From assembly GCF_041435015.1 (NCBI RefSeq), contig NZ_CP107989.1:496001-560000 (forward strand): DNA of 64,000 nucleotides, given 5' to 3'. The stretch is from Streptomyces canus (GTDB lineage Bacteria; Actinomycetota; Actinomycetes; Streptomycetales; Streptomycetaceae). How positions within the stretch are numbered: position 1 is the first letter of the stretch; each line of letters begins with the position of its first letter. Shown piece by piece: positions 43,321 to 53,637 of the stretch. The notes below the pieces were generated by a model, which worked only from the letters and a program-made list of their open reading frames with translations, did no database searches and was not told the DNA's origin. A program made the translations under genes and the position numbers.

Positions 43321-43404
43321 CCCGCCCCGGACGGGCCGCTCTCGCCGCCGGATCACCAGCCCTTCTGTCCGTCTCCGATCCACCACCCCCCGCAAGGAGC
43401 AACC

Positions 43405-43797
43405 ATGTCCGCCTCCCCGAACCTCGCCCTCATCCGCCGACTGTACGAGTCCGGAATGGCCCCGGAGGTCACCCGCGAGGTCATGGCCTCCGACCTCGTG
43501 TGGGACATCACCCCCGGCTTCCCGAACAGCGGCGTGTACCACGGTTGGGCCAGCGCGGCGCAGGACTTCTTCGGCAGGACGATGCCGAACTACGAGTCGT
43601 TCGGCGCGGTGCCCGAGGAGTTCTACACGGACGACGAAGGCCACGTCTTCGTGTTCGGGCACTACCACGCCGAGACGAAGACCGGGAACAAGGCCGACGT
43701 CCGGTTCATCCACCTGTGGACCGTCCGCGACGGCAAGGCCGTGAGCATGCGGCAGGCCGCCGACAGCCACGTCCTCCAGGAAGCCCTCAAGGGCTGA
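43405..43797 (+). CDS. SnoaL-like (NTF2-fold) protein
   Basis: 130 aa. Starts LALIRRLYESGMAPEVTREV, then ASDLVWDITPGFPNSGVYHG, FVFGHYHAETKTGNKADVRF and HLWTVRDGKAVSMRQAAD, the alpha+beta cone of SnoaL-like proteins. Members are isomerases, cyclases or uncharacterised stress proteins. AAGGAG precedes the ATG. It is followed 24 nt later by the DJ-1 gene, so the two form an operon. Confidence 0.88.
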   Translation: MSASPNLALIRRLYESGMAPEVTREVMASDLVWDITPGFPNSGVYHGWASAAQDFFGRTMPNYESFGAVPEEFYTDDEGHVFVFGHYHAETKTGNKADVRFIHLWTVRDGKAVSMRQAADSHVLQEALKG

Positions 43798-43821
43798 GCC
43801 CTCACCCGTCAGGAGTCACCC

Positions 43822-44520
43822 ATGGCGAAGATCCTCTTCGTGATCACCGCGTCCGACCACTGGACGCTGGCCGACGGAACCCGGCAGCCGGCCGGCTTCT
43901 GGGCCGAGGAAGCAATCGGCCCGTACCAGGTCTTCAAGGAGGCCGGATACGAGATCGCGGCCGCGACGCCCGGCGGCGTGCCGCCCACCGCTGATGCCCT
44001 CAGCCTCACTGCGGATTTCAACGGCGGCGAGGAAGGCGCCCAGCGCATGCGGACCGCCCTGCGCGAGGCGACCGAGCTGGCCCAGCCCATACGCATCGAG
44101 GACGTGGCCATCGACGACTACGTGGCCGTCTTCTACCCCGGCGGCTGGGGCCCGATGGAGGACCTGCCCGACAACGCCGCGTCCGGCAAGCTGCTCACCG
44201 AGTGGCTCGCCTCGGGCAAGTTGGTGTCGCTGGTGTGCCACGGCCCCGCGGCGCTGCTGGCCACCATCGGCCCGGACGGGACGTCCCCGTTCGCCGGCTA
44301 CCGCCTGACCGGCCTCTCCAACGCCGAGGAGAAGCTCAACGGTCTCGCGGACCGCGCGAAGTGGCTGTTGCAGGACCGCCTCGTGAACGAACTCGGCGCG
44401 GACTACCGCGAGACCGAGCCGTTCGCCCCGCACGTGGAGGTGGACCGCACCCTGTACACAGGCCAGAACCCGGGCTCGGCCGTCCCCCTGGCACAGGAAC
44501 TGGTCAGGGCACTGAGCTGA
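43822..44520 (+). CDS. DJ-1/PfpI-family protein (glyoxalase/amidotransferase-like)
   Basis: 232 aa. The nucleophile C139 in KLVSLVCHGPAALLATIG, the Glu in FWAEEAIGPYQVF and the segment VFYPGGWGPMEDLP match the Hsp31/type 1 glutamine-amidotransferase-like class. Members act as glyoxalase III or as protein/nucleotide deglycases. Together with the SnoaL gene and the many reductases nearby it points to a reactive-carbonyl or electrophile defence role; this is inference. Ends at a very strong hairpin. Confidence 0.92.
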   Translation: MAKILFVITASDHWTLADGTRQPAGFWAEEAIGPYQVFKEAGYEIAAATPGGVPPTADALSLTADFNGGEEGAQRMRTALREATELAQPIRIEDVAIDDYVAVFYPGGWGPMEDLPDNAASGKLLTEWLASGKLVSLVCHGPAALLATIGPDGTSPFAGYRLTGLSNAEEKLNGLADRAKWLLQDRLVNELGADYRETEPFAPHVEVDRTLYTGQNPGSAVPLAQELVRALS

Positions 44521-44536
44521 CAACTCAGCTGCACGC

Positions 44537-44590
44537 GGAAGAGGACTCGGCGGCCCCCGGAACGCGTTCCGGACCGCCGAGTCCTCTTCC
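44537..44590. terminator. Very strong terminator hairpin after the DJ-1 gene
   Basis: A perfect 17-bp stem pairs 44537-44553 (GGAAGAGGACTCGGCGG) with 44574-44590. The 20-nt loop contains its own hairpin CCGGAA-CG-CG-TTCCGG. It starts 17 nt after the stop codon. Confidence 0.88.
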
Positions 44591-44614
44591 CTCGGTTGCC
44601 ATGAAGCGTGGCAC

Positions 44615-44632
44615 TGATACAACTATTGATAC
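44615..44632. promoter_or_regulatory. Paired TGATAC direct repeats upstream of XRE gene
   Basis: TGATAC at 44615 and 44627 lie 12 bp apart, in the only AT-rich patch between the terminator and the XRE start at 44706. They may be promoter or regulator-binding elements. Confidence 0.4.
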
Positions 44633-44705
44633 ATATCGGTAAAGCCCAACGGAGACAGGATCACTCCCCCTCACATCGCCGGGCTTCTGTGCGAGGCTGC
44701 ACATC

Positions 44706-45575
44706 ATGAACCGCAACCCCCATCTGAACGAGCTGGGTGAGTTCCTCAAGGCCCGCCGTGCCGAGCTCAGCCCCTCCGAGGTCGGACTTCGCGGAGGGCA
44801 ACGGCGGCGCGTGAGCGGTCTACGGCGTGAGGAAGTGGCGCTTCTCGCCGCGATCAGCACCGAGTACTACACGCGCATCGAGCAGGGCCGTCTCCAGGCA
44901 TCGGCCCCACTGCTCGACGAGATCGCCCAGGTACTCCGCCTGAACGACGACCAGCGCACGTACCTCTTCGACCTCGCGGCAAAAGAGCGCGGGCGCCCCT
45001 CCGCGTCGGACGAGCACCAGCAGGTGGACACACAGCTGCAGCGCATGCTGGACGATCTCACCGCCTCCCCTGCCTTCGTCATCGGCCGGCGGACCGACAT
45101 CCTCGGTTGGAACCGGCTCGCCGCCGCCCTGTGGACCGATTTCGGACGCTATCCGAAACAGGAGCGCGTGTTTGTCCGGCTGCTGTTCACCGAACCCTGG
45201 ATGCGCGAGCTGTACGCGGACTGGGAAGAGGTCACCCGGCTGGCCATCGCCCAGCTGCGCATGGAGAGCGCACGCTACCCCGACGACCAGCGCCTTACCG
45301 CGCTGGTCGAGGAACTCTCCGCCCGCGACACACAGTTCCGGCAATGGTGGACCGAACACGACGTCGCGGCGCGGGGCAAGGGCACCAAGAAGCTTCATCA
45401 CCCGGTGGTGGGCGAGCTGACCCTCGACTGGAACACGCTCACCTGCGGCACGGACCCCGACCAGCACATCATCGTGTGGAACGCCGAACCCGGATCCCCG
45501 TCCCACGACGGACTGCGCCTCCTGGCCTCCTGGGCCGCGGACCAGAAACGGACGGCGTCCGACACCGTCACCTGA
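44706..45575 (+). CDS. XRE-family regulator with MmyB-type ligand-binding domain
   Basis: 289 aa. N-terminal helix-turn-helix (about 8-75): LGEFLKARRAELSPSEVGL, LRREEVALLAAISTEYYTRI, EQGRLQASAPLLDEI. C-terminal MmyB domain (about 105-280): FVIGRRTDILGWNRLAAALW, HHPVVGELTLDWNTLT and WNAEPGSPSHDGLRLLASWA. In streptomycetes these regulators typically pair with an adjacent oxidoreductase gene; here the next gene (45833) is one. Two decayed copies of its C-terminal half lie at 41132-41720. Confidence 0.93.
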   Translation: MNRNPHLNELGEFLKARRAELSPSEVGLRGGQRRRVSGLRREEVALLAAISTEYYTRIEQGRLQASAPLLDEIAQVLRLNDDQRTYLFDLAAKERGRPSASDEHQQVDTQLQRMLDDLTASPAFVIGRRTDILGWNRLAAALWTDFGRYPKQERVFVRLLFTEPWMRELYADWEEVTRLAIAQLRMESARYPDDQRLTALVEELSARDTQFRQWWTEHDVAARGKGTKKLHHPVVGELTLDWNTLTCGTDPDQHIIVWNAEPGSPSHDGLRLLASWAADQKRTASDTVT

Positions 45576-45832
45576 GCCCCCTCCCACGTGCGTCCGCAGG
45601 GGGAGAATTCCCGAGCACCATCCCCGGCGGCGCTGCCCTCTTGCTCTCAACGGCATGCCACAGCGCGGCAGACAAAAGCACCGCATCTCTCGCCGGTGCC
45701 CGTGTCATGGAGGGAGGGATTCGTCCCCCCTATCACCGCATCCCGGCCAAGAACCTTCCCCTTTTCCCGGCGCGCGCGGGGCGGAAATGTCGGACACCTC
45801 AAAGACCGCATGCCGAGCTATGAGGTAATTCG
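45576..45832. promoter_or_regulatory. Intergenic region with GGATTC-TCCCC boxes
   Basis: 257 bases without a gene. GGGGGAGAATTC at 45599 (the reverse orientation) and GGATTCGTCCCCCC at 45717 resemble the boxes of the long direct repeat. This links the promoter of the oxidoreductase at 45833 to the same presumed regulator. Confidence 0.45.
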
Positions 45833-46765
45833 ATGAGGGCTGTAGGTTTCACGGAATTCGGCGGACCGGAGGTGCTTCGGATCCTGGAGCTGCCCACGCC
45901 CGAGGCCGGTCCGAACGAGGTGCGCATCCGGGTGCACGCCGCGACCGTCAACGCGGTCGACGCCCTCCAGCGCAGCGGACCCGCCCGGTCGCCGGACGCC
46001 CAGCCGCCGTTCGTTCCGGGCATGGAAGCCGCAGGGATCGTGGACCAGATCGGCGCGAGTGCGGACACGGATCTGAGCGTCGGCGACCGCGTCATGGCGA
46101 TCGTGCTCCCCGACGGCGCGCACGGCGCCTACGCCGAGCAGGTCGTGGTCCCGGTGGACTCGGTCGTCCGCGCCCCCCACGGCGCGACCGACGCGCAGGC
46201 CGGGTCGCTGCCGATGAACGGCCTCACCGCGCGCCTGGCCCTGGACACACTCGGCCTGGAACCCGGCCAGACCCTCGCGCTCACCGGAGCGGTCGGCGCG
46301 GTCGGCGGTTACGCCATCCAGCTGGCCAAGGCGGACGGGCTGCGCGTGGTGGCCGACGCCTCGGACCAGGACGAGACCCTGGTCAAGGAACTCGGTGCCG
46401 ACGTCGTACTCCGTCGCGGCGCCGCGTACCCGGACCGGGTACGCGCGGAGGTCCCGGAGGGCGTCGACGGACTCGTCGACGCCGCGTCGCTCGGCGCCCT
46501 CTGCGCTCGGGCGGTACGCGACGGCGGCCGGGTGGTGACACTGCGCGGCTACGACGGCCCCGGCGAGCGAGACGTCGTCTTCGAGCCGATCGTCGTGTTC
46601 GGCTACGCCAAGGAGCACGCCAAGCTCGACCAGCTCCGGCAGCAGGCGGAGGAAGGCCGCATCACCCTCCGGATCGCGAAGACGTTCCCGGCGGAACAGG
46701 CCGTCGAAGCACACCGGCTCCTCGCCGCCGGCGGTGTGCGGGGTCGGCTGATCCTGACGTTCTGA
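45833..46765 (+). CDS. NADP-dependent oxidoreductase (quinone oxidoreductase-type MDR)
   Basis: 310 aa. No zinc cysteines. MRAVGFTEFGGPEVLRILEL, NAVDALQRSGPA, PFVPGMEAAGIVDQIG, then ALTGAVGAVGGYAIQLAKAD as the nucleotide-binding turn. Reduces quinones or enones with NADPH. GAGG is well placed before the ATG. Lies downstream of the XRE regulator gene and is its likely target. Confidence 0.92.
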   Translation: MRAVGFTEFGGPEVLRILELPTPEAGPNEVRIRVHAATVNAVDALQRSGPARSPDAQPPFVPGMEAAGIVDQIGASADTDLSVGDRVMAIVLPDGAHGAYAEQVVVPVDSVVRAPHGATDAQAGSLPMNGLTARLALDTLGLEPGQTLALTGAVGAVGGYAIQLAKADGLRVVADASDQDETLVKELGADVVLRRGAAYPDRVRAEVPEGVDGLVDAASLGALCARAVRDGGRVVTLRGYDGPGERDVVFEPIVVFGYAKEHAKLDQLRQQAEEGRITLRIAKTFPAEQAVEAHRLLAAGGVRGRLILTF

Positions 46766-47111
46766 TCCGAGGCGCCTACCGGCACAGGGGCGTTCTTGAA
46801 GAACTCGGGGTTCCGCAGGTTGCCCTCATCGTCGAACCATCCGAGGTCCACCTAGGGGGGTACGGATTCCTCCCCTGGATAAGCCATTCCCAGGATGGAA
46901 TTCTCCCCTTTGCGGGCTCGCACGAAGATGCCAGGCTCGATGCGCGACCGGCAACTGGTACCGGTCCGGCGACTGTCCGAGCACGGCTGCACCGCCTTCG
47001 CCTTCGACGCGGCCGACAGGGTGTCAGTGACAACGAACCACATTTCCTGGAGAACTCCCTGGCCGCGGGCCCGGCCTGAATCCCTGAAACACACGCTAGG
47101 AGCATCACCCC
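46766..47111. other. Intergenic region containing repeat copy 2 and a hydrolase trace
   Basis: No intact gene. After the repeat (46855-46963) the plus strand reads RRLSEHGCTAFAFDAAD, which matches the RLAEHGFVTVVYDSSY segment of the hydrolase at 42039. This short trace suggests that a second copy of the hydrolase once followed the repeat and was deleted. Confidence 0.5.
46855..46963. repeat. Long direct repeat, copy 2 (promoter-like module)
   Basis: Near-identical partner of 41757-41865, in the same orientation and about 5.1 kb away. Boxes GGATTCCTCCCC (46864) and GAATTCTCCCC (46898) keep the 34-bp spacing seen in copy 1. It precedes the carboxymuconolactone-decarboxylase-like gene at 47112. 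Confidence 0.8.
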
Positions 47112-47444
47112 ATGTCCGAACGGAAGAAGTTCGCGCCGCCGGCGATCCAGGAATTCGCCCCCAAGCTCGCGGAGGTGACCGACACGGTCCTGTTCGGCGA
47201 CATCTGGGAGCGGCCGGGTCTGTCCCCGCGTGATCGCAGTCTGGTCACGGTCACCGCTCTCGCCGCCCTGTACCGGGGTGACCAGCTCACCTTCCACCTC
47301 GGCAAGGCGCTGGAGAACGGCGTGACCAAGGACGAGTTGATCGAGGCCATCACCCATCTGGCCTTCTACGCCGGATGGCCCAACGCCATGGCCGCGATGA
47401 ACCAGCTCAAGGAGATCGTGGACAAGGCTGACCAGTCCGGCTGA
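47112..47444 (+). CDS. Carboxymuconolactone decarboxylase (CMD/AhpD)-family protein
   Basis: 110 aa, the length of single-domain CMD proteins. GLSPRDRSLVTVTALAALYR, QLTFHLGKALENGVTKDEL and HLAFYAGWPNAMAAMNQL carry the conserved His and Glu. There is no CxxC pair, so a peroxidase (AhpD) role is unlikely. Many such stand-alone proteins accompany oxidoreductases in streptomycetes and have no proven substrate. Downstream of repeat copy 2, upstream of a decayed cupin gene. Confidence 0.9.
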   Translation: MSERKKFAPPAIQEFAPKLAEVTDTVLFGDIWERPGLSPRDRSLVTVTALAALYRGDQLTFHLGKALENGVTKDELIEAITHLAFYAGWPNAMAAMNQLKEIVDKADQSG

Positions 47445-47495
47445 GGCTCCTCCGCCCGTCCCCGCGGCAGCGTCACACCAGAGGGACGACATCCC

Positions 47496-47857
47496 ATGGA
47501 ACCGCTGAAGCGGCCTTCCATCATGAAGCTTCCTGCAGAGTGGTCATCGGCGATGCCTACGCCGAAGTGATCCACCGTGGCGAGGATCCCTCCTGTAGGC
47601 GGGCCAACCTGGTCCGACAGAGCCCCTCCCTCGTCGCGGGCATCGCGCTGGTGCAGTCCCGTGGCGGCGCCCTCATCGAGGCTCATCCCGGCGAGGTCAT
47701 CCGGACGCCCCCGGGTGAGGAGCACTGGCACGGCGCGGCACCCGACCGGTTCATGATCCGCCTCGCTCCCTGGGAGACGGACGACGCCGCCTGGCTCGAA
47801 CACGTCGCGGCCGACGACCACAACGGCCCGCGCTTCAGCACCCGTACGCGTCCCTGA
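47496..47857 (+). pseudogene. Decayed small cupin gene (frameshift plus internal deletion)
   Basis: MEPLKRPSIMKLPAEW starts in one frame, and GDAYAEVIHRGEDPS continues in another from about 47540. ANLVRQSPSLVAGIALVQSR shows that the usual GARTAWHxH metal-binding strand between the two halves is missing. The rest (GEVIRTPPGEEHWHGAAPDR, ETDDAAWLEHV) is well kept. The gene has lost its first cupin motif and is unlikely to work. It lies between CMD and dehydrogenase genes, a common CMD-cupin-reductase grouping. Confidence 0.8.
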
Positions 47858-47890
47858 CGCCACGACAGACACCACGAGTGGGAAGGCATC

Positions 47891-48907
47891 ATGCGAGCGA
47901 CCATCATTCACGCGCCGGGGGACATCCGGGTGGAGGACCCCCCGGAACCGAAGATCATGGCATCGACGGACGCGGTGATCCGTACCGTCGCCACCTGTGT
48001 GTGCGGGTCCGATCTGTGGAGCTACCGCGGTGTCCTGCCGGTCGCCGAGGCGCAGCCGATCGGCCACGAGTACGTCGGTGTCGTCGAGGAGGTCGGCAGC
48101 GACGTCTCCAGCGTCAGGCCGGGCCAGTTCGTCATCGGTTCCTTCGTCGCCTCCGACAACACCTGTCCGGTCTGCCAGGCCGGCTACCACACCTCCTGCC
48201 GGCACGCGCAGTGGGTGAACGGCGCCCAGGCCGAGTACGTCCGCATCCCCCTCGCCGACGGCACCCTGGTCGCCACGCCGGAGCAGCCGTCCGAGGAGCT
48301 GATCCCGGACCTGCTGGCTCTGTCCGACGTCATGGGCACCGGGTGGTACGCCGCCAAGGCCGCCGAAGTCGAGTCCGGTTCGACCGCCGTGGTCGTCGGG
48401 GACGGCGCGGTGGGCCTGTCCGGCGTCATCGCCGCGAAGGAACTGGGCGCCGAGCGCATCATCGCCATGAGCCGACACGAGTCCCGACAGAAGCTGGCCC
48501 TGGAGTTCGGCGCCACCGACATCGTCACCGAGCGGGGCGAGGAAGGCGTCACCCGCGTCAAGGAACTGACGAACGGCATCGGCGCCGACTCGGTCCTCGA
48601 GTGCGTCGGCACCCAGGAGTCGCTGCACCAGGCCCTGCGGTCCGCTCGCCCCGGCGGCAACGTCGGTTTCGTCGGCTTCCCGCACGGCTCGCAGATCGAC
48701 GGCCAGGAGCTCTTCTTCTCCCACGTCGGCCTGCGCGGTGGCCCCGCCCCCGTGCGCGCCTACCTTCCCGACCTGATCGACCGCGTCCTCAGCGGCCGTA
48801 TCAACCCGGGCCGGGTCTTCGACCTCACCCTGTCGCTGGACGAGGCCGCCGAAGGCTACAAGGCCATGGACGAACGCCGCGCCATCAAGACCTTGCTGCG
48901 TCCGTGA
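47891..48907 (+). CDS. Zinc-dependent alcohol dehydrogenase
   Basis: 338 aa. Catalytic zinc site intact: ATCVCGSDLWSYRG (Cys), PIGHEYVGVVEEVG (His, Glu). The structural lobe is NTCPVCQAGYHTSC, with three clear cysteines. Rossmann motif VVVGDGAVGLSGVIAAKELG. GGAAGG lies about 6 nt before the ATG. Follows the CMD and decayed cupin genes in the same direction and probably shares their promoter. Confidence 0.93.
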   Translation: MRATIIHAPGDIRVEDPPEPKIMASTDAVIRTVATCVCGSDLWSYRGVLPVAEAQPIGHEYVGVVEEVGSDVSSVRPGQFVIGSFVASDNTCPVCQAGYHTSCRHAQWVNGAQAEYVRIPLADGTLVATPEQPSEELIPDLLALSDVMGTGWYAAKAAEVESGSTAVVVGDGAVGLSGVIAAKELGAERIIAMSRHESRQKLALEFGATDIVTERGEEGVTRVKELTNGIGADSVLECVGTQESLHQALRSARPGGNVGFVGFPHGSQIDGQELFFSHVGLRGGPAPVRAYLPDLIDRVLSGRINPGRVFDLTLSLDEAAEGYKAMDERRAIKTLLRP

Positions 48908-48969
48908 CCTGAAACCCGGCAGTGGCCCCTGGACCGTCGCGGCCAGCGAGCAGAACGGACCCGACCGTC

Positions 48970-49140
48970 ATGACCAGCGAGGCGATCGCCACCGTCGAGA
49001 CCTACTCCGAGGCCTTCGGCACCGGTGACCTGGAGCGGATCCTCTCCCACTTCACATCCGACGCGTGGATGATCCCGGGCGATCCAGCACTGGCGTCCTG
49101 GGACGGACTCGCTCGGCATCACACATACCTACCTCGGTGA
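48970..49140 (+). pseudogene. Truncated SnoaL/NTF2-like gene
   Basis: MTSEAIATVETYSEAFGTGD and LERILSHFTSDAWMIPGDP match the first 45 residues of SnoaL-like proteins (usually about 120-140 aa). The frame then drifts and stops at 56 codons, and no continuation is seen downstream. A 3'-truncated remnant. Confidence 0.65.
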
Positions 49141-49206
49141 GCCGCTCACCACCGCCGCGAGGATCCATCCGCCCTCACCGGATCCAGGGAGATCGGAGAA
49201 TCACCG

Positions 49207-49578
49207 ATGACGACATGGACGAGTGACGAGCTCAACCTCATCGCAAGGGCCGACGAGTTGGAGATGGCGCCGCGGCGCGGTGACGGCACCCTGCGGGGGC
49301 CGGTGCCGATCTGGGTCGTCCGCGACGGTGACGACCTGTACGTCCGCTCGTTCCGAGGCACGGACGGCGGCTGGTGGCGCACGGCCCGCGCGAGCCACGA
49401 GGGGCACATCCGCTCCGGTGGCGTCGACAAGAACGTCACCTTCCTCGAGGTGACGGACTCCGAGACCAACGACCGCATAGACACCGCGTACCGCACCAAG
49501 TACGGCCGCTTCGGCGACGCATACGTCAACCCCATGGTGACCGCGCGCTCGACAACCCTGCGGCTGATCCCCCGATGA
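49207..49578 (+). CDS. DUF2255-family protein
   Basis: 123 aa. WTSDELNLIARADELEMAPR, PVPIWVVRDGDDLYVRSFRG, GGWWRTARASHEGHIRSGG and DTAYRTKYGRFGDAYVNPMV match DUF2255, a family with a flavin/F420-reductase-like split beta-barrel in appearance but no assigned role. Common next to oxidoreductases. Ends 68 nt before the antiporter gene. Confidence 0.87.
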   Translation: MTTWTSDELNLIARADELEMAPRRGDGTLRGPVPIWVVRDGDDLYVRSFRGTDGGWWRTARASHEGHIRSGGVDKNVTFLEVTDSETNDRIDTAYRTKYGRFGDAYVNPMVTARSTTLRLIPR

Positions 49579-49645
49579 ACACGACGATCCCGGTGGAAGC
49601 AGTTGCGCTCCCATCGGCATCCGTCCCCTCCCAGGAGTACGCGCC

Positions 49646-51232
49646 ATGCTCGGTCTCGAACTCGTCGTCGCTCTGGGCGCGGCCGTACTGCTGGGCAGTG
49701 TCCTGGGCCGGCGCTTCCACGTCGCGCCGCCCGTCATGCTGCTCATCGTGGGTGCGCTGCTCGGTCTCGTGCCGGCCGTCCGCCAGACCCAACTCCCTCC
49801 CGAAGTAGTGTTGTTGCTCTTCCTCCCCGTGCTGTTGTACTGGGAGAGCCTGACCACGTCCATGCGGGAGATCCGTACGAACCTGCGCGGGATCGTCCTG
49901 CTCAGCACGGTCCTGGTGATCCTCACCGCGGGGACTGTGGCGGTAGCCGGACACGCGCTCGGACTGCCCTGGGGGCCGGCGTGGGCGCTGGGCGCGGCCG
50001 TGGCTCCGACCGACGCCACAGCGGTCAGCGCCCTGGCCGGCTCCCTGCCGCGTCGTCAGATCACCGTGCTCCGAGCGGAAAGCCTCGTCAACGACGGCAC
50101 CGCGCTCGTCATCTACGGCCTGGCGGTCGGTATCACCGTCGGCGAGGAGCACCTCACCCTGCCGCACGTCGGAGCGCTGTTCCTGCTCGCGTACGGCGGC
50201 GGGGCCGCGGTCGGCGTGGCGGTCGCCTGGGTCAACATGAACCTGCGGCGCCGCCTGGACGATCCCCTGCTGGGCAACCTCGTCATGATCCTCGCGCCGT
50301 TCACGGCGTTCCTGCTCGCCGAACTGATCCACGCCTCCGGTGTCCTCGCGGTCGTCGTGAGCGGGCTGATCATGGCCCAGGTGGCTCCCAGCCTCATCCG
50401 GGCCGAACATCGCCGACAGGCACTGGCCTTCTGGCCGCTGGCCACGTTCATCATCAACAGTGCGCTGTTCGTCCTGGTCGGCGTGGAACTCCAGTACGCA
50501 CTGCGCCACTTGAGCCGGTCCGACCTCCAGGACGCCCTGATCGCGGTCGGCGTGGTCAGCGTGGTGCTGGTCGCGGTCCGGATCGCGTTCCTGTTCTCCT
50601 CCGCCTACCTGATCCGCGCCCTCGACCGGCGTCCCGAGCAACGGCTGCGAAGAATGACCCACCGGGCCCGTGTCGTCAGCGGTTTCGCGGGCTTCCGCGG
50701 CGCGGTGTCGCTCGCCGTGGCCCTCTCGGTGCCGGAGACACTCGACTCCGGCGCGCCGTTCCCCGATCGCGCCTTCATCGTCTTCGTCACCTCCGGCGTC
50801 ATCGTGGTGACCCTCGTGGTGCAGGGACTGCTGCTGCCCGGCGTGGTGCGCTGGGCCCGGCTGCCGCGCGACACGTCCGTCGACGAGGAAGAGGTGCTCG
50901 CCGAGACGAAGGCGACCGAGGAAGCCATCGAGGCACTGCCCCACCTCGCTGCCGAACTGGGCACCACCCCGAAGGTCATGGAGTGGCTGCGCCAGGAGTA
51001 CGAGGCCCACCTGGCGACCGTACGGGCCAAAGGCACGGGCACCGACAGCGATCCGGCCCTGCTCCACAACCGCCACTACACCGACCTCCGCCTCGCCCTG
51101 CTCGCCCACAGGCGCGCCACCGTCGTACGCCTGCGCGACGAGCGAGAGATCGACGACACCGTGCTGCGTCGGCTCCAGGCCGCCCTGGACAACGAAGAGG
51201 TGCGGCTGGCCGGACGCGAGCAGGTGGAGTGA
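49646..51232 (+). CDS. Na+/H+ antiporter (CPA1 family)
   Basis: 528 aa with about 12 membrane helices (residues 1-410) and a cytoplasmic tail of about 110 residues. Ion-binding and conserved segments: VAPTDATAVSAL, RAESLVNDGTALVIYG and FAGFRGAVSLAVALSVPETL. Exchanges cytoplasmic Na+ or K+ for protons at the plasma membrane. The tail contains EEVLAETKATEEAIEALPHL, probably regulatory. Same direction as the preceding DUF2255 gene. Confidence 0.95.
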   Translation: MLGLELVVALGAAVLLGSVLGRRFHVAPPVMLLIVGALLGLVPAVRQTQLPPEVVLLLFLPVLLYWESLTTSMREIRTNLRGIVLLSTVLVILTAGTVAVAGHALGLPWGPAWALGAAVAPTDATAVSALAGSLPRRQITVLRAESLVNDGTALVIYGLAVGITVGEEHLTLPHVGALFLLAYGGGAAVGVAVAWVNMNLRRRLDDPLLGNLVMILAPFTAFLLAELIHASGVLAVVVSGLIMAQVAPSLIRAEHRRQALAFWPLATFIINSALFVLVGVELQYALRHLSRSDLQDALIAVGVVSVVLVAVRIAFLFSSAYLIRALDRRPEQRLRRMTHRARVVSGFAGFRGAVSLAVALSVPETLDSGAPFPDRAFIVFVTSGVIVVTLVVQGLLLPGVVRWARLPRDTSVDEEEVLAETKATEEAIEALPHLAAELGTTPKVMEWLRQEYEAHLATVRAKGTGTDSDPALLHNRHYTDLRLALLAHRRATVVRLRDEREIDDTVLRRLQAALDNEEVRLAGREQVE

Positions 51233-51290
51233 GCGGAGTCCGACACCCGGCCTCGTCCCAAGTCCCCCAGGAGAACGGATCCTTCCTGCC

Positions 51291-53266
<1,976 letters not shown>

Positions 53267-53329
53267 CTTCTGCTCCACGGGCTGACACCGCCAGTCCGGC
53301 GGCCCTGGCGACCCCGAGGCGACCCGAGA

Positions 53330-53621
53330 CGTCACCGCCTCGCACTCGCCGGCCCCGACCGCCACCGACGGGAGCGGGCGCTCGAACCAGACCTTCCTCG
53401 TCGACGTCGTCGTTCGATCGGGCGGAGCCGAACGCCGGGCCATGGCCGGCGGCCAGGACATGTGCGCCGTCACCAGGCCCCTGGTCGCCGAGGCTCTCGA
53501 GTGCGTCCTGACCGGCCGCACCAAGACCGTGGACGCCGCCTCCGCCGACGAGATCTTCGACGCCCCCGACTTCCCGCACGCGCTCGCCCCGCACCTCACA
53601 CTCGACCTGGGTCCGGTCTGA
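53330..53621 (+). pseudogene. C-terminal remnant of a saccharopine-dehydrogenase-like (enoyl reductase type) protein
   Basis: Reading to the stop at 53619 gives NQTFLVDVVVRSGGAERRAM, DMCAVTRPLVAEALECVLTG, TVDAASADEIFDAPDF and LAPHLTLDLGPV. This resembles the last 85 residues of NAD(P)-binding saccharopine-dehydrogenase-like proteins. The Rossmann half is missing. The assignment is by recall of the family pattern and moderately sure. Confidence 0.55.
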
Positions 53622-53637
53622 ATCCGGTCTTGATGTG

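Noticed and set aside
46780..46851. Minus-strand peptide DLGWFDDEGNLRNPEFF between the oxidoreductase gene and repeat copy 2
   Set aside because: It looks protein-like but is only about 25 codons before running into the antisense of a real gene, and I cannot assign a family.
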